A stretch of DNA of 64,000 bases from Reticulitermes speratus. Lineage: Eukaryota > Arthropoda > Insecta > Blattodea > Rhinotermitidae. Below, in pieces: positions 1 to 10,869 of this stretch. Every line of letters starts with the position of its first letter. The stretch's first letter is position 1. The notes below the pieces were generated by a model that was not told where the DNA came from, made no database searches, and worked only from the letters and a program-made list of their open reading frames with translations. The stretch covers positions 4,911,001 to 4,975,000 of the forward strand of contig JAJKFL010000002.1 of NCBI GenBank assembly GCA_021186555.1, read 5' to 3'. The translations under genes and the position numbers were made by a program.

Positions 1-209
1 TTCTGGTTCACAGTTATTTTTTTCAAACCGTACTGAGAAATGGATAAAAATCTGTAAAATGCGATAAAACTGTTAAAAATGTTATGGTCAAAATCAGAAA
101 AAAAGATGTGTGGATTTTGACCATAAAATACTTAACATTTTTATCGCATTTTCTAGGGTTTTGTTCATTCCTCAATACGTTTTGAAATATAAGATTTGTG
201 AACCTGAAG
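1..209. repeat. Large palindrome cut by the window start
   Basis: The left arm (about 21-97) and the right arm (about 111-187) are imperfect reverse complements centred near 104; for example tggtcaaaatc near 88 pairs with gattttgacca near 112. Pairing resumes further out (ctggttcacag at 3-13 against tttgtgaacctg at 196-207), so the left arm probably continues beyond the window. The right arm runs straight into a hammerhead-like motif. Three other palindromes here (30431, 45217, 48364) have the same layout, which suggests one class of inverted retroelement end. Confidence 0.7.
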
Positions 210-240
210 ATGACCTAAATGGGTGGAAACATGTTTCTCT
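199..240 (+). ncRNA. Hammerhead-like motif, degraded
   Basis: CTGAAGA at 204-210 and GAAA at 226-229 are present and followed by catgtt. Helix II between them is weak (only acc with ggt is clear) and helix I does not pair. This is a decayed member of the family whose better copies are at 30509, 48411, 25139 and 62385. Its place just outside a palindrome arm matches them. Confidence 0.35.
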
Positions 241-482
241 GTAAATAAATGGAGCGTAGTTGTGTTTAGACGGATTTTATCTTGACTCTGTTATAAATAA
301 CACAACACAATGGCTTCCCTTAAAACAGTTGAATATCGAGCATATAATGCAACATAGCAAAACCAGACGGCAAGGCTCCGATAGATGAAATTTCCTTAGG
401 AATGAAGGAAAAACCGATGGAAGATGCCTTGTAGAAGCGCGTGAATATTATGGCGGCTTGTTATATTACGGGTACATGGCTA

Positions 483-518
<36 letters not shown>

Positions 519-1734
519 CCTATGATAATAGCTGTGTAGTCTCAGGTGCGTAAAGCTCAAACACTGGGCTTGTGATTTCGAATCCCGCTCGAGGTATAAA
601 CATGCGTCCGCGTCTGTTCTGTTTTCCTGTTGTGCTCGCAGATGGACGCCTTCATTTGTGCCCATATTGTGTCCAATGAGTCTTAACGAAACGTCTAAAA
701 TATGTGTCAAACTTTCTGATGTTAATTCTCCAATATAACCGGCCATAGGAGCCACTACGTAAGTTCTGAACTTGTGTGGCAGCGTAACAACTGCGGACAC
801 AAGAAGTCCTTCAAAGTGGATATTCCGCATATGATTGGTTTCTGGGCTCACCAAAAAAAAAAAAAAAGCAGTATGTATAAAAGGCAAAGAGTCGTGGAGT
901 GGGGAGTAAAAAATGCATGGTAATTCCAACCTAACACACACTCTTTGAAGACGTTCGATGACTTTGGAATGATAATACAAGTTGCGGTTTGCATTACCGT
1001 TAGTTTTAGCGGGCAATATGGAGGCAAGTTTTGTGCTTCTTATAAGACGCTGTTCGGTTTTACGAAGAAACATCACGACCGTCGCCTCTCCCCGTCATTA
1101 TCGGTAATGAGTTCAGGGTACTGTTTGTTCATGAATGTTTCCTTTCCTTCCAAATTGTAAAGAACAATGTTTGTTCTTGGGAAACTGTAGATACAGTAGC
1201 TATCGACAATATATATAATAATTTGTTAAGGCAACAACAGCTTCAGAACTGTGACAGTGTACATTACAGTGTTTACAGCATCAATTCTCGCCCCTGTATA
1301 CACTAGACTGTCCCATTCATCGAGTATAATAAAGAAAAAGGAGTTAGAATCCATTGCATTATCTTTGAAACAGTATTTTCTTATGCAAAATTTGTCTAAA
1401 ATATTGCTCAACCCTGTTACTGACAATTATATCTCTGTAGAACTGAAGTCAATAGTAATAAGTCTATCTCATTCATTAGTAATTATTATAATAAAATCCT
1501 TAGTGTAGGATTTAACGGTTATTTTACGTGTATTTTAAAGATTACATGTGCTCTACCGTGTATGTATTTTTTTTAGCTGTAAGTCACGTTGTTGTAGAAT
1601 CATTATGAAACTTGTAAACTTGAAAACTAGTATTATTCCAATTTCCGCTAGTTTCTGGATTTTATGAATAACAGAATGTCAACGATTAGAAACATCAAAA
1701 ATTAAATTTGTGAGATTACTTTTGGGACTGATAA
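241..1734. other. Stretch without recognised gene
   Basis: It holds a TAG microsatellite at 484-518 and a box-B-like sequence (ttcgaatcccg, 577-587) that could be an old tRNA-derived SINE head. Small open frames (71 to 85 codons near 945-1508) have no similarity I recognise. No coding gene is supported. Confidence 0.5.
484..518 (+). repeat. (TAG)n microsatellite
   Basis: About twelve uninterrupted TAG triplets. Confidence 0.95.
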
Positions 1735-1995
1735 GGTTAGACCATCTAAGGAATACAACAATTCGAGAAAAATTAAAGTAGAACACATAGTAGATGGAAT
1801 TCAGAGCTACCAAAAGAATTAGCTACAACATGTTAAAAAGATCGAACACTCACGAATACACATGATGGCACTGGAATACAAACCAAAATGCAAACGCGAC
1901 ATAGGTCGACCAAAAACAAGATGGAGAGATTAACAGCGTCTTCAAGATTGAGTTTTCAAAGGGCAGGGTCCAGGTGTGCTTCATCTGTTTAAGGT
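1735..1995 (+). pseudogene. LINE reverse-transcriptase C-terminal remnant
   Basis: A broken plus-strand reading gives IRLDHLRNTTIREKLKVEHI, then a stop, then ALEYKPKCKRDIGRPKTRWRD. This is the familiar pattern at the C-terminal end of many non-LTR retrotransposon polyproteins, where a basic KRDIGRPKTRWRD-like segment closes ORF2. It holds at least two stops and is not functional. It runs into a GAT-rich microsatellite at 1996, as expected for a 3' tail that was extended by slippage. Clade not determined; RTE, CR1 or jockey types are possible. Confidence 0.65.
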
Positions 1996-2112
1996 CATGA
2001 TGATAATGATGATGATAATGATTATGATGATGATGATAATAATAGTGATGATAATGATGATGATGATGATGATAATGATGATGATAATAATGATGATGAT
2101 GACGATGATGAA
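1996..2112 (+). repeat. (GATGAT/GATAAT)n microsatellite at LINE tail
   Basis: GAT and AAT triplets for about 115 bp, directly downstream of the LINE remnant. The Met/Ile-rich frame over it is meaningless. Confidence 0.9.
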
Positions 2113-3057
2113 TAACAGAACTGTCTCTTCATGTATTATTTTCTTTTCAGATAATTGTTTACATGTTTGTTAAACGACGCTAACTAGTCATAATTACATT
2201 CACCAAGAAATTGAGAAGAGATTAAATTCTGTGAATGTTTGCTACCGCTCAGTTTTGTTTCCTGGTTTCTTTGTATAATATATAAAGATTGAAAAACTAC
2301 AATTTTTCATGTAATTTTTATAGGTCTGAAACTAGACCTCTCAAGTTGTTACACTCCTGCTTCGTATTTAAAAACTACAGGTTCAGAACCCGGTCCGGAA
2401 ACTCCATATTCTGTCAGGTATTTTTGTGGTTTTGCCCGAGACTCAACAAACGAAATGCAGTTAACTTTACTGCTTCCTTGTACGACGTACCAATACTTAA
2501 GTATACTTAAGTACTAGCCACGTGCCTGTCCTACGACTTACGATGGACGTACTTAATATCCACGCGCTGCTCCACCGAAACACTGTACTATTCTGGCACA
2601 GTAATATCTGACGTCACGCACAAACCACGCTCTGTCGTAACCGTGAATATGCTGCCATCTGATGGTAACCGTGGTGTGTCTCACTGACACAAGGGTACGA
2701 TTTAGAGATAACCCTAAAATTCGATGGCATGTAATCCGAGAAACTGATTACAAAAAATAATCCAAAAATTAAAAAAAAAAAAACATAAGCATACCTTTTC
2801 ATCATCTTCAAGTAACTTAACAGCATGCAGTTTAGTAGAAATTATATCAGAGATCTGCTTGTTGCCATGCCGGCAGCGTACATCGCTTTTAAATTGTACC
2901 TTTAACTACATCCGTCCGTTTGCAATTTAACTAGAGATGCAGGAAATTACAGTCTATTAACACAAAAATTGGTGTGGGCTGAATATTAAGAAACTTTATT
3001 ACATACAAGACAAGGTGTTAAAAAAGTTCCGTTACTTTCCGTTACGATTTAATTAAG
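2113..3057. other. Stretch without recognised gene
   Basis: AT-rich single-copy-looking DNA. The only structure noted is a short palindrome (acttaagtatacttaagt, near 2497). Frames of 70 to 73 codons are not recognised. Confidence 0.45.
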
Positions 3058-3335
3058 GAGGCACGCAGTTGGTTGAGGCACTGCCCTACAAGCCGGAAGG
3101 TTGCGGGTTCGATTACTGATGGTGTCATTGGAATTTTTCATTGACATAATCCTATGGCCCTGGGGTCGACTTAGCCTCTAACAGAAATGAGTACCAGTAA
3201 TATTTCCTTGGGGATAAAGGCGGCCGGTGCTTAGGGCTGACAACCTTACCACCTTCTAGAAATCTGGGAGCCTCAACCTCATGGAACCCTAAGGGCCTGT
3301 CCAGGCCTGTAATGGGATTGCTTTACCTTTACGTT
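3058..3335 (+). mobile_element. SINE-B (tRNA-derived) copy
   Basis: It begins with an A-box-like gcagttggttgaggcact and a B-box-like gcgggttcgattactg (normally ttcgattcc). The unique body follows: tctaacagaaatgagtacca, then aaaggcggccggtgctta, ending in tgtaatgggattgcttta. Other copies are at 7570, 11341, 36261 and 63367. Head and tail are both present, so this is essentially full length. Confidence 0.85.
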
Positions 3336-3640
3336 TACGATTATATGGTATTTTGTTAATAAACCTATTTATTAACACGTGAAATAAATTCCACTTTAGT
3401 TATCAAATAATTTCTTTTAAACTATATTTCGATGTAGTGTTAAATTATGTGCTTATGAAGAGTCGTAGACAAACTAAAATGGCGGACATATTTCCTGAAT
3501 ATTGTAAAATGTCATGACGAATTTGATAAAGGTGGAATATATTCAATATGGATCAAATTTAGGGTGAAATTAAACCTAAATTAAACATTTCAGTAACAAA
3601 CAAAACCGCTCGGCTTTGGCGATTTTAATATTCCGTGGGT

Positions 3641-3765
3641 ACCAAGCGGCCGGGGCCTGATGATGACCACTCATCTCCACCTAGCGCTGAGGTTAAGAAT
3701 TAGTGGAGGTATACCTCTACTCTCCCCATACGCCTTCATGGCGTGGACAGGGACAACTTTGCCTT
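3641..3765 (+). mobile_element. SINE-C 3' part
   Basis: It matches the 3' body of the family seen complete at 9505: aagcggccggggcctgat, tctccacctagcgctgagg, and the ending catacgccttcatggcgtgg. The tRNA-like head is missing (5' truncated). Confidence 0.8.
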
Positions 3766-4032
3766 TCAATCGTCTGTAATAACGAGATACATTGTAATTG
3801 TTAGTGGATGAGTTATAGATTATATAACCATGTACCAAATGCACAGTTTATTTAACGATGAATTACATCAAACTTTTCTCACACTCAGTGAACCTGAACA
3901 GACAGCGGAGGACTGGATATATCGCATATAAAAGTGACACCTCAGTAGTTCGCTGGAGGTAACTAAAGGCTATAAAAAGACAAAGTTGCCCTGTGCTTAA
4001 TTACGCAATAAGTGTTGAAGATTTATGGGTGA

Positions 4033-4160
4033 ATGGAGGTATAACTCCACGAATTCTTAACCTCGGCGCTAGATGGAAGTAAGTGGCCAGTTTTACGCCT
4101 CCGGCCGCTTTAACATCGGGGGCTGGGTAGGGGGCTGGTGGTGGGGGGGTCCAGAACCTA
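4033..4160 (-). mobile_element. SINE-C fragment
   Basis: Reverse-strand match to the SINE-C body (gaattcttaacctcggcgct, then cggccgctttaacatcgg on the plus strand). It ends in a G-rich stretch, and the head is not recognisable. Confidence 0.7.
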
Positions 4161-4782
4161 AATGGGCGCTGCAGGAAAAAGAAAAAATATATATTTTACC
4201 CCTGCCAGGAATAAAACCCCCATTCGGTAGATGAGCTTTTAGATTGGTGGCGTTTGAGTTTGGGCAACGTTGTGGTAATAAATGAGACATAAAAACACTT
4301 GTCTCTTCTGAGAATCAAACCGGGTACCTACTGAATACAGATAGCATCTTTTGAACAACTCTTTTTTTCACACTCAGTGCAATAGAAATTAGAACAAATC
4401 GTTGTTTGGTTTGTACAGCTCCGTATAAGAAACAGATGAAATGTATTAACAGTGCTTCTGTTCATGTTGTAGGATAAAACAAGGTCGTTCAAAATGCTCA
4501 AAATTTTCAACGCACGCAAACTGACGAAGCGCGTGTTAGGAATTTGTATACTGAGTTCTTTATTACAGGCAGCAAGGAAACTATTCCGTACATTATATGG
4601 ACAGTTATCATCCATTGCCCATCAGCTGCCGTTAAGGACTGCTGCAAATTAAACGTCTTGGCAGAGTGAAGCCTGCAGAATGGAATTTACTGGAGATCGA
4701 AGGAATTATGATGACAAAATGTCGCCGCTAGGCCAGTACTTTTTTCCTAAGGAACAGGGATTGTAATGATGAACACCATCAT
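4161..4782. other. Stretch without recognised gene
   Basis: A 95-codon minus-strand frame (4328-4615) has no recognisable motif. Nothing else is supported. Confidence 0.4.
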
Positions 4783-4975
4783 TCCATAGTCTGTCTTACG
4801 ACAGGTCCATAGCCTCTTCCAAAGCGAGTTCTCCAACGAGCGCGATCTAGTACTTCTTTTTTCAATTTCCAATATATCTTCTATTTCCAGTATCTGCTTA
4901 CGTCTTCTTCCTCGTCTTCCCGTCCCTTATGATTTTTTTTCTTCTTCAACAACGTGTTTTAGATGACAGTTCGTA
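4783..4975 (-). pseudogene. LINE ORF2 3' end (WRTRFGRG type)
   Basis: On the minus strand it encodes a decayed version of the C-terminal segment seen intact at 36835-37083: a basic GRRGRRRK-like stretch, an LKEE-like stretch, then a TRFGRGY-like end and a short 3' tail. A third copy is at 39424. Several frame breaks are present. It is dead and 5' truncated, like most LINE insertions. Confidence 0.75.
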
Positions 4976-5190
4976 CGCAATATATACACCATAAATATGC
5001 CATTATACAGGCTTTTCATTATACGACGCTGCATTAACCCCGATGTAATCGCTGAGCTATTCTAGGCCTGTACGCTCTTAAACGTATGTTCGTAAAAATT
5101 TGAAAACCCCGGACGTGTGACGTCACTGTTATTCTAAACACGTCAGGTCATTCGCATTATAAATATTTCTACAATTTTGTGATGTTTGAT

Positions 5191-5257
5191 TTTCTGTTAT
5201 TAGATACTTCTATGACGTATCTAATAACAGAAAAGAATACTTCTATGACGTATTCTT
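5191..5257. repeat. Two consecutive hairpins with the same loop
   Basis: Hairpin 1 has 17-bp arms (5191-5207 and 5217-5233) around the loop ttctatgac. Hairpin 2 has 8-bp arms (5233-5240 and 5250-5257) around exactly the same nine bases. The identical loops suggest one arose from the other by template switching. Confidence 0.85.
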
Positions 5258-5334
5258 ATATTCCTTGTGTAAATTAATGGTGGGTCCGCCAACCCCGTGC
5301 TCTGTGAAACAAATTCACTCGTAATCTGTGTTCT

Positions 5335-5455
5335 TCTGTGTTATTAGATACGTTGTCCCGAAACGTCGGTAAACGATTACCACACGACGCCGTGTAATAA
5401 CCCAGAAGACCACAGGTTTCATCAACATCGCGGCGGAAACCTGAAATCAAATTCA
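5335..5455 (+). mobile_element. Fragment downstream of a hammerhead-like motif (retroelement end)
   Basis: It starts with ccgaaacgtcggtaaacg (5349-5366) and continues with aacccagaagaccacagg. The same order, CGAAACGTC then an ATCCCAGA or CCCAGAAGA segment, recurs near 39070-39125 and 51920-51985. The upstream CTGANGA part is missing. I remember such text as common in cockroach genomes. It is treated as a truncated copy of the hammerhead-bearing family. Confidence 0.4.
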
Positions 5456-6487
5456 CTCGTAGATCTTGAATGCCACGTTTGAGGAATCGATCCAGCAATC
5501 ATTCGGACATGTATTTATTACGTCGACGGTTAAAAATTCTGTACATATGTTGTGTTTTAGTCGTATTTCACAATAGACCTAATGCGTAAGTGCGTATCCG
5601 ACAGTCTGCTGCAAATTAACGTATTTGCGACTACCGATGTAGTTCAAAACGCGTACGTGACAGCATCTACATATATGCGTAAGCATGTAAGGTTTACATA
5701 AGGTCATGAGCCTACATTTGTTTAATGGGTTAATTAACAAGAGGTGTGACGTAAATTAAGGCATTAATTGTAGCTTATGAACGCCTTTAGCTTATTTGTT
5801 AAACTATAATTAACGTTATGAATGTTATGCTGCATCATTCATCTTACGCTGACGTGTCGTAATGGAGGGTAACTCCGGTGATGCTTAAGAAAACCTGATA
5901 TTTGATAAAGTTTGAAGACATTTATTGATGACGAGAGAGCAGTCATTCCAGTTTATTGCTGTTTGGACAACGACCTACAGAAACAGAGTCTGGAGCACAG
6001 AAACTAGTATTTGAGTCAATTAAAGCTAAATTAGGTGGACAAGTTAATTATGGTTTGTTCTGGTCTAGGATCTAGGATATCTAGTGTGATCCAGCAAATA
6101 ATAACGGAGCGTTAATGTAAGTCTGTGAGCCTCGCTGAGAATGAACCAATGTTGATGGAAGTTGTGAGGAATGGAGAAAACTACGTGATAAGGGTCACAG
6201 TAAATCCTGTCAAACACAATAATCATTTTTACTTAATATTTAACCAACATATGCACTTAAAAAAAATACATCCAATAGTAAGCATAAAATTCCCCGCATG
6301 TTTCGGCACCGAAGTGCCAACATCAGAGAGTTACATAAATTGTAAATTTTAAATTTAAAAATATTTAAATTTAAGATATTGTGATCTCGTGATTATTAAG
6401 CTTGTGCATTTTGAAATGTTAATGTTTTAATTGTTTTAATCTTTTTAATGAGGGTGACACAATCGACCTTCACAGGGCCTGCAAGGA
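5456..6487. other. Stretch without recognised gene
   Basis: AT-rich DNA. A 75-codon plus frame (6125-6352) is not recognised, and no repeat of the families seen elsewhere was found. Confidence 0.4.
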
Positions 6488-6537
6488 CCTATAACAGGCC
6501 ACAAGGGCCTTTCTGGGCCCTTGTGGCCTGTTATAGG
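6488..6537. repeat. Perfect 22-bp hairpin
   Basis: The arm 6488-6509 (cctataacaggccacaaggg and two more bases) pairs perfectly with 6516-6537 across a 6-base loop. The stem is GC-rich (GGCCACAAGGGCC) in AT-rich surroundings. Confidence 0.9.
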
Positions 6538-6762
6538 GTGAGCTTTGTGAGTAAACAAAGGTTTAATTGTTAAAAATGGACGCTATTGTAAAGGTTATAC
6601 TTCAAATACAGTTACAAATCTTGTAACATTTTGCATTAAATATACTTTTTCGAAACGTGTGCGTAAGAAAGCTTCATTCTACGCACACAGAATGCTAATC
6701 AAGAGACGGACTGACGTAACTACGGTTTTCTGTACTTTTAAAGCCCTAAGTTCCTTGTTTCT

Positions 6763-7012
6763 GCCGATCCCAGTGGCTGCGCGGTCTAAGGCGTCGGTCT
6801 ACGGCCGCTCGCTTGCTGGGATTGTGGGTTTGAATCCCGCCGGATTCATGGATGTCTGTCTCTTGTGAGTGTTGTGTATTGTCAGGTAGAGGTCTCTGCG
6901 ACGGGCTGATCACTCGTCCAGAGGAGTCCTACCGAGTGTGGTGTGTATGAGTTGTGATCGTGAAGCCTCGATAATGAGGCGGCCTAGGCCCCCAAGGGGC
7001 TGTCGAGCCATT
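6763..7012 (+). mobile_element. SINE-A (tRNA-Leu-like head), full length
   Basis: The head reads gccgatcccagtggctgcgc with the A-box-like region gcggtctaaggcg and a B box gggtttgaatcccgcc. The long spacing between boxes fits a class II (Leu/Ser) tRNA, and tggccgNgcggtctaaggcg is Leu-like. The body has gtcaggtagaggtctctgcg and ctcgtccagaggagtcctac, and the tail ccaaggggctgtcgagcc. About a dozen copies lie in this window on both strands. Such elements are transcribed by RNA polymerase III and mobilised by LINE machinery. Confidence 0.9.
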
Positions 7013-7299
7013 GAAAATAGAATTTTTCTGTTTCCATAAGCTGTGACAAATGACATTAAATTCGCGTGCACAAAAATATACAAATTTATGGAATTGGTAT
7101 GGGCCCCTCTTTTTGAAACGGTGTTCCTTATGACGTAATTGAAGGATCATTGAATATTGCTTGAATTTTTGGATTACGAATGCAGGGGGAAACGAAATGT
7201 GGCATATCGCATGAAGACAGGGAGGGGGGGCTTGTAATCTGATGTGTGACCGGTAAACAGGAGGACCGCCCCTTGTAGCTCCTCCTTGATGGTATATTA

Positions 7300-7558
7300 A
7301 ACATATTCACAGCTACACCGCTACGGGCTGGAAGGTCCAGGATTCGTATCCTGCTACGGGCAAGATATTTTCTCCAAAACTTCCATACCGGCCCTGCGAC
7401 ACACCCAGCCTCCTGTTCAATGGGTACCGGGGTTCTTTCCCCGACGTAAAACGGCCGGAACGTGAAGTTAACCACTCACATCCATCTAACACCGAGGTTA
7501 AGAATGGATGATTTGCTACCACATGCCTTCACGGCGTTCACAGGGACTACTTCACTTC
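7300..7558 (+). mobile_element. SINE-C copy, degraded head
   Basis: The B-box-like ccaggattcgtatcctgc is altered. The body is clear: ttctccaaaacttccatacc, caatgggtaccggggttc, ctaacaccgaggttaagaat, ccttcacggcgttcacaggg. A SINE-B copy is inserted just beyond its end. Confidence 0.8.
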
Positions 7559-7569
7559 TACACCACATA

Positions 7570-7880
7570 TGGCGCAGTTGGTTGAGGCACTGCGCTACAA
7601 GCTGGAAGGTCGCGGGTTCGATTCCCGGTTGTGTCAATGGAATTTTTCATTGAAATAATCCTTCCGTTCGCACTATGGCTTTGGGGTGGACTCAGCCTTT
7701 AACAGAAATGAGTACCAGGAATATTCCTCGGGGGTAAAGGCGGTCGGTGATTAGGTCTGACAATCTTGCCACCTGCATGTGCCGATTTTTTTTTAAGTCT
7801 GGGAACCTCAAGCTCCTAGAAACCTCAGGCCTGTCCAGGCCTGTAATGGGATTGCTTTACATTTCATTTTTACACCACAT
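7570..7880 (+). mobile_element. SINE-B, full length with 11-bp target duplication
   Basis: Head with gttggttgaggcactgcgct and B box cgcgggttcgattcccgg; body and the end tgtaatgggattgcttta as in the family. The direct repeats TACACCACATA at 7559-7569 and 7881-7891 flank it, the mark of target-primed insertion by LINE enzymes. Confidence 0.92.
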
Positions 7881-7891
7881 AAGCTACGTAA

Positions 7892-8488
7892 TAACCGCCA
7901 TCTTAGCAGAATGCAGTTTATCCATTCTATTTATTAATTCTGTAATGTCAAGTTTGTATTTGAGGTTCGTGCCATAAAACGTATTGTCATTCTGTGGCCG
8001 TTGACTCCACGGCAATAGCTTCGGATTAAAAAAAATAAGCCATCTTCACTTACTGGACACAATGGAGAGTTGTTTTTGTTCCAAAAGCCATAACACTTCC
8101 ACATGTATCACAAACATTCATATGCATGACATTTGCTTCGTGTATTGCCACAAGTAGGGTTTGTTTTCGAGCCACGGAACTGTGAATGTTTGGCAAAGGC
8201 CGTCGATGTTTTCCGTGTTAGCCATATTATTGCTTCAGAAAATACTGTTTGTGTTTTATGTAAACTAGGTCACGTGATATTTCAGCTTAATATGTATGGA
8301 AGAATCGCAAACTGTTTTGGACTTTCATGCCTGCAGCCACGTGATATCTCTAAGGCTACGTGCTTTGCACATCGCTGCATAAAGACGTGCAGAGGAACAG
8401 AGCGTAAATTCTCACTTGTATTGTAGCTTGTTGGAGAGCGGTACGACCTGTCAGATTTACTGGTCAGGTGTTTTTGAAACGTCTTATA
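7892..8488. other. Unrecognised stretch with a 97-codon frame
   Basis: The plus frame 8133-8426 is Cys-rich (for example CVLCKLGHV) but I recognise no domain, and the spacing does not fit a clear zinc finger. It could be chance or an old coding remnant. Confidence 0.3.
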
Positions 8489-8496
8489 AAGAAGTC

Positions 8497-8921
8497 CAGG
8501 TGCGCACCCACAATTTTTCATTGGGGGGGGGGGGGGGGGAGGTGGAAGGGTGCTGACCCTGAGGCTATATATAATTTATGTTTGATTTTCAAAATTATGT
8601 TATAAAAATCATGTCGTAAGTACAACATAACACTGTCTGCAACTGCATTTATATACATACAAATATAACTACATGTTCCGTGACTCAATAACAATGTCTT
8701 ATCTTCTTGTTTCTTTAATTTTATTAATTTATTTATCAAAATTCTAATTTACTAGTCATCAGCTGATTTCAGTGGCTGATTTCGGCTGAAGGGGAAATCA
8801 CGTAAAACTTTTGATGTCATAATATCTACAAAATCTGTATTTTTTTAAATTTCGGTTTTGGGGGGTTTGGGGGGCTGCCGGTCTGCAACCCCCCTCCCCC
8901 CCCCCCTTTTCTGCGCACCTG
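8497..8921. mobile_element. hAT-like non-autonomous element
   Basis: The termini are inverted: CAGGTGCGCA at 8497-8506 and TGCGCACCTG at 8912-8921. Flanking 8-mers AAGAAGTC (8489-8496) and AGGAGGTC (8922-8929) match at 6 of 8, as expected for an aged hAT duplication. Inside are a G run (8522-8540) near one end and a C run (about 8888-8906) near the other. There is no transposase frame. Confidence 0.7.
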
Positions 8922-8929
8922 AGGAGGTC

Positions 8930-9492
8930 CGTTCAGTTTTGGTTTGCTTCTGTGAAATTTCTTTGATGAAGTTATGTTTGTATATCATACAAAAACTTTG
9001 ATTGAAACGACAATTTTCTGTTAGACATCCAGATTTTTTTCAAAATCGCCACCGTCGACTGATTATTTATAGTCGTCAAGCCACGTGACGCCACGTCAGC
9101 ACGTGGCTGCACAAAACGGTGTTAGATAAAGCAATAAACAGGCGTAGGAATGTGACGGTTGGATTCGGCCATGATGGCGCGTCTTACATATCGATGAATT
9201 CGGTGACTGGCATAGCTCACTTGTTACTGGCAGTGTAGTGAAATCACGGACAGATGGGTCGAGCATGCAGATGAGATGATAGAGGTACAAGTACGAGTAC
9301 GTAAAGAAGGGGTGCGCTAATGTGGAGAGGATAATCCGGATATGAGAAAAGGAGAATGGGAGATAATATGAAATAATCTCTCTACCTTAGGAACTTGGTA
9401 CAGAGGATGAGGGATTCATTGAGTTCGCCGAGTCGTTTGAATTATATATGTGCAGATATATGTGTGTATTACTTTGTATAATTGCCGTCAGC
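8930..9492. other. Stretch without recognised gene
   Basis: Nothing recognised. A 64-codon minus frame overlaps 9096-9290 with no known motif. Confidence 0.4.
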
Positions 9493-9504
9493 ATATGGAG
9501 CGCG

Positions 9505-9779
9505 AATGGGCCGCGATAGCTCAGTCGGTATAGCGACTCGCTACTAGCCGGACGGTCCGGGGATCGAATCCCGGTGGAGGCGAGATTTTCAGCACCCGTC
9601 CAGACCGGCCCTGGGGCCCACCCAGCCTTCTGTACAATGGGTACCGGGTCATTCCCGGGGTAAAGCGGCCGGGGCGTGGCGTTGACCACCCACCCCCATC
9701 TAGCGCCGAGGTTAAAGAAAGAGTAGAGCTATACCTGTACTCCCCATCTGGGCCTTCATGGCCTGTTCTAGGGTGAACT
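9505..9779 (+). mobile_element. SINE-C, full length with 12-bp target duplication
   Basis: The tRNA-like head is gccgcgatagctcagtcggt with B box ggggatcgaatcccgg. The body has ccagaccggccctggggccc, caatgggtaccgggtcattc, catctagcgccgaggttaaa and an end around ccttcatggcc. The duplication ATATGGAGCGCG is at 9493-9504 and 9780-9791. It inserted just upstream of an existing SINE-A. Confidence 0.92.
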
Positions 9780-9789
9780 ATATGGAGCG

Positions 9790-10040
9790 CGGGCCGACTC
9801 CAGTAGCCGCGCGGTCTAAGGCGTGGGTCTGGGGCCGTTCGCTTGCTGGGATTGCGGGTTCGAATCCCTCCGGGGCATGGATATCTGTCTGTTGTGAGTG
9901 TTGTGTGTTGTCAGGTAGAGGTCTCTGCGACGGGCTGATCACTCGTCCAGAGGAGTCCTACCGAGTGTGGTGTGTCTGAGTGTGATCGTGAAGCGTCGAT
10001 AATGAGGAGGCACTAGCCCACTAGGGGCTGTTGCGCCTAT
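9790..10040 (+). mobile_element. SINE-A copy
   Basis: Head with gtagccgcgcggtctaaggc and B box gcgggttcgaatccctcc; body gtcaggtagaggtctctgcg. The tail is altered (ctaggggctgttgcgcc). It directly follows the right duplication of the SINE-C at 9505. Confidence 0.9.
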
Positions 10041-10295
10041 GGGGGGGGGGGAGACTAACTTGATCTTAAGCGTCAGGCACTCCAGTCGTGAAGTGTTTCG
10101 TGTTTTAAGTGCGGAATTAATACGGTGTTGACTTCAGCAAGGTAAATGATCTATAGAAGTAATCTAAACAGAGATGTTAGGGGCGCTTTTCGAAAAATTG
10201 TAAACAGCGAACTGAAGAAAGAAGCACTGTTTAATCGGAGTTCATTAATAGCAAACAAGCATATAAACAGGCGACGCGTAATTCAGTAATTTATA

Positions 10296-10480
10296 CAGTC
10301 GAACCCGGTTATAACGACATCGGTTTATACGACACCTCGTCTATAACGTCAGATATTCTGTGGTGCCAATTAATTCCTCACTGTTAACCATAGCGTTATG
10401 CTACTCGGTTATAACAACACTCGTTTATAACAACACAAAATATTCAGTCCCTTTCATGACGTCATAACAGACTTCGACTG
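10296..10480. mobile_element. pogo/Tigger-like MITE, copy 1
   Basis: The ends are CAGTCGAACCCGGTTATAAC and its rough inverse ...CATAACAGACTTCGACTG, flanked by TA at 10294-10295 and 10481-10482. Such termini with TA target sites are typical of the pogo/Tigger branch of Tc1/mariner. There is no transposase. Copy 2 is at 17043. Confidence 0.85.
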
Positions 10481-10821
10481 TACTTATTTAGAATCTTAAC
10501 CTTCAAAATTCCGGCCTGAACAATATTGGTCCTTTTAACATATGCTTGTAGGAAAGGAAATCGTTAAATATTTGCGGATATATTTATGAAGTTGAAGTAT
10601 TTCAAATATCTCGTGATTCGTAACTTACTGCCATGAAGGAGCAATGTAAATCAGCATTTGTGCCTGTAAACATGTTACAGAAGTGACACTGAGAGAATTT
10701 GCAGTTTTTACAACGTCTGAATTGAAAATACTAATGTATCTTTTGTCGTATTCATTTACGTTATTATGTAGTAATGTAAATGACTATGATAAAATAAATA
10801 TTCTTACGCCGACCGAAGAAT

Positions 10822-10825
<4 letters not shown>

Positions 10826-10865
<40 letters not shown>
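10826..10865. repeat. (TA)n microsatellite
   Basis: About 20 TA units immediately beside the end of a SINE-D copy. Confidence 0.95.
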
Positions 10866-10869
<4 letters not shown>

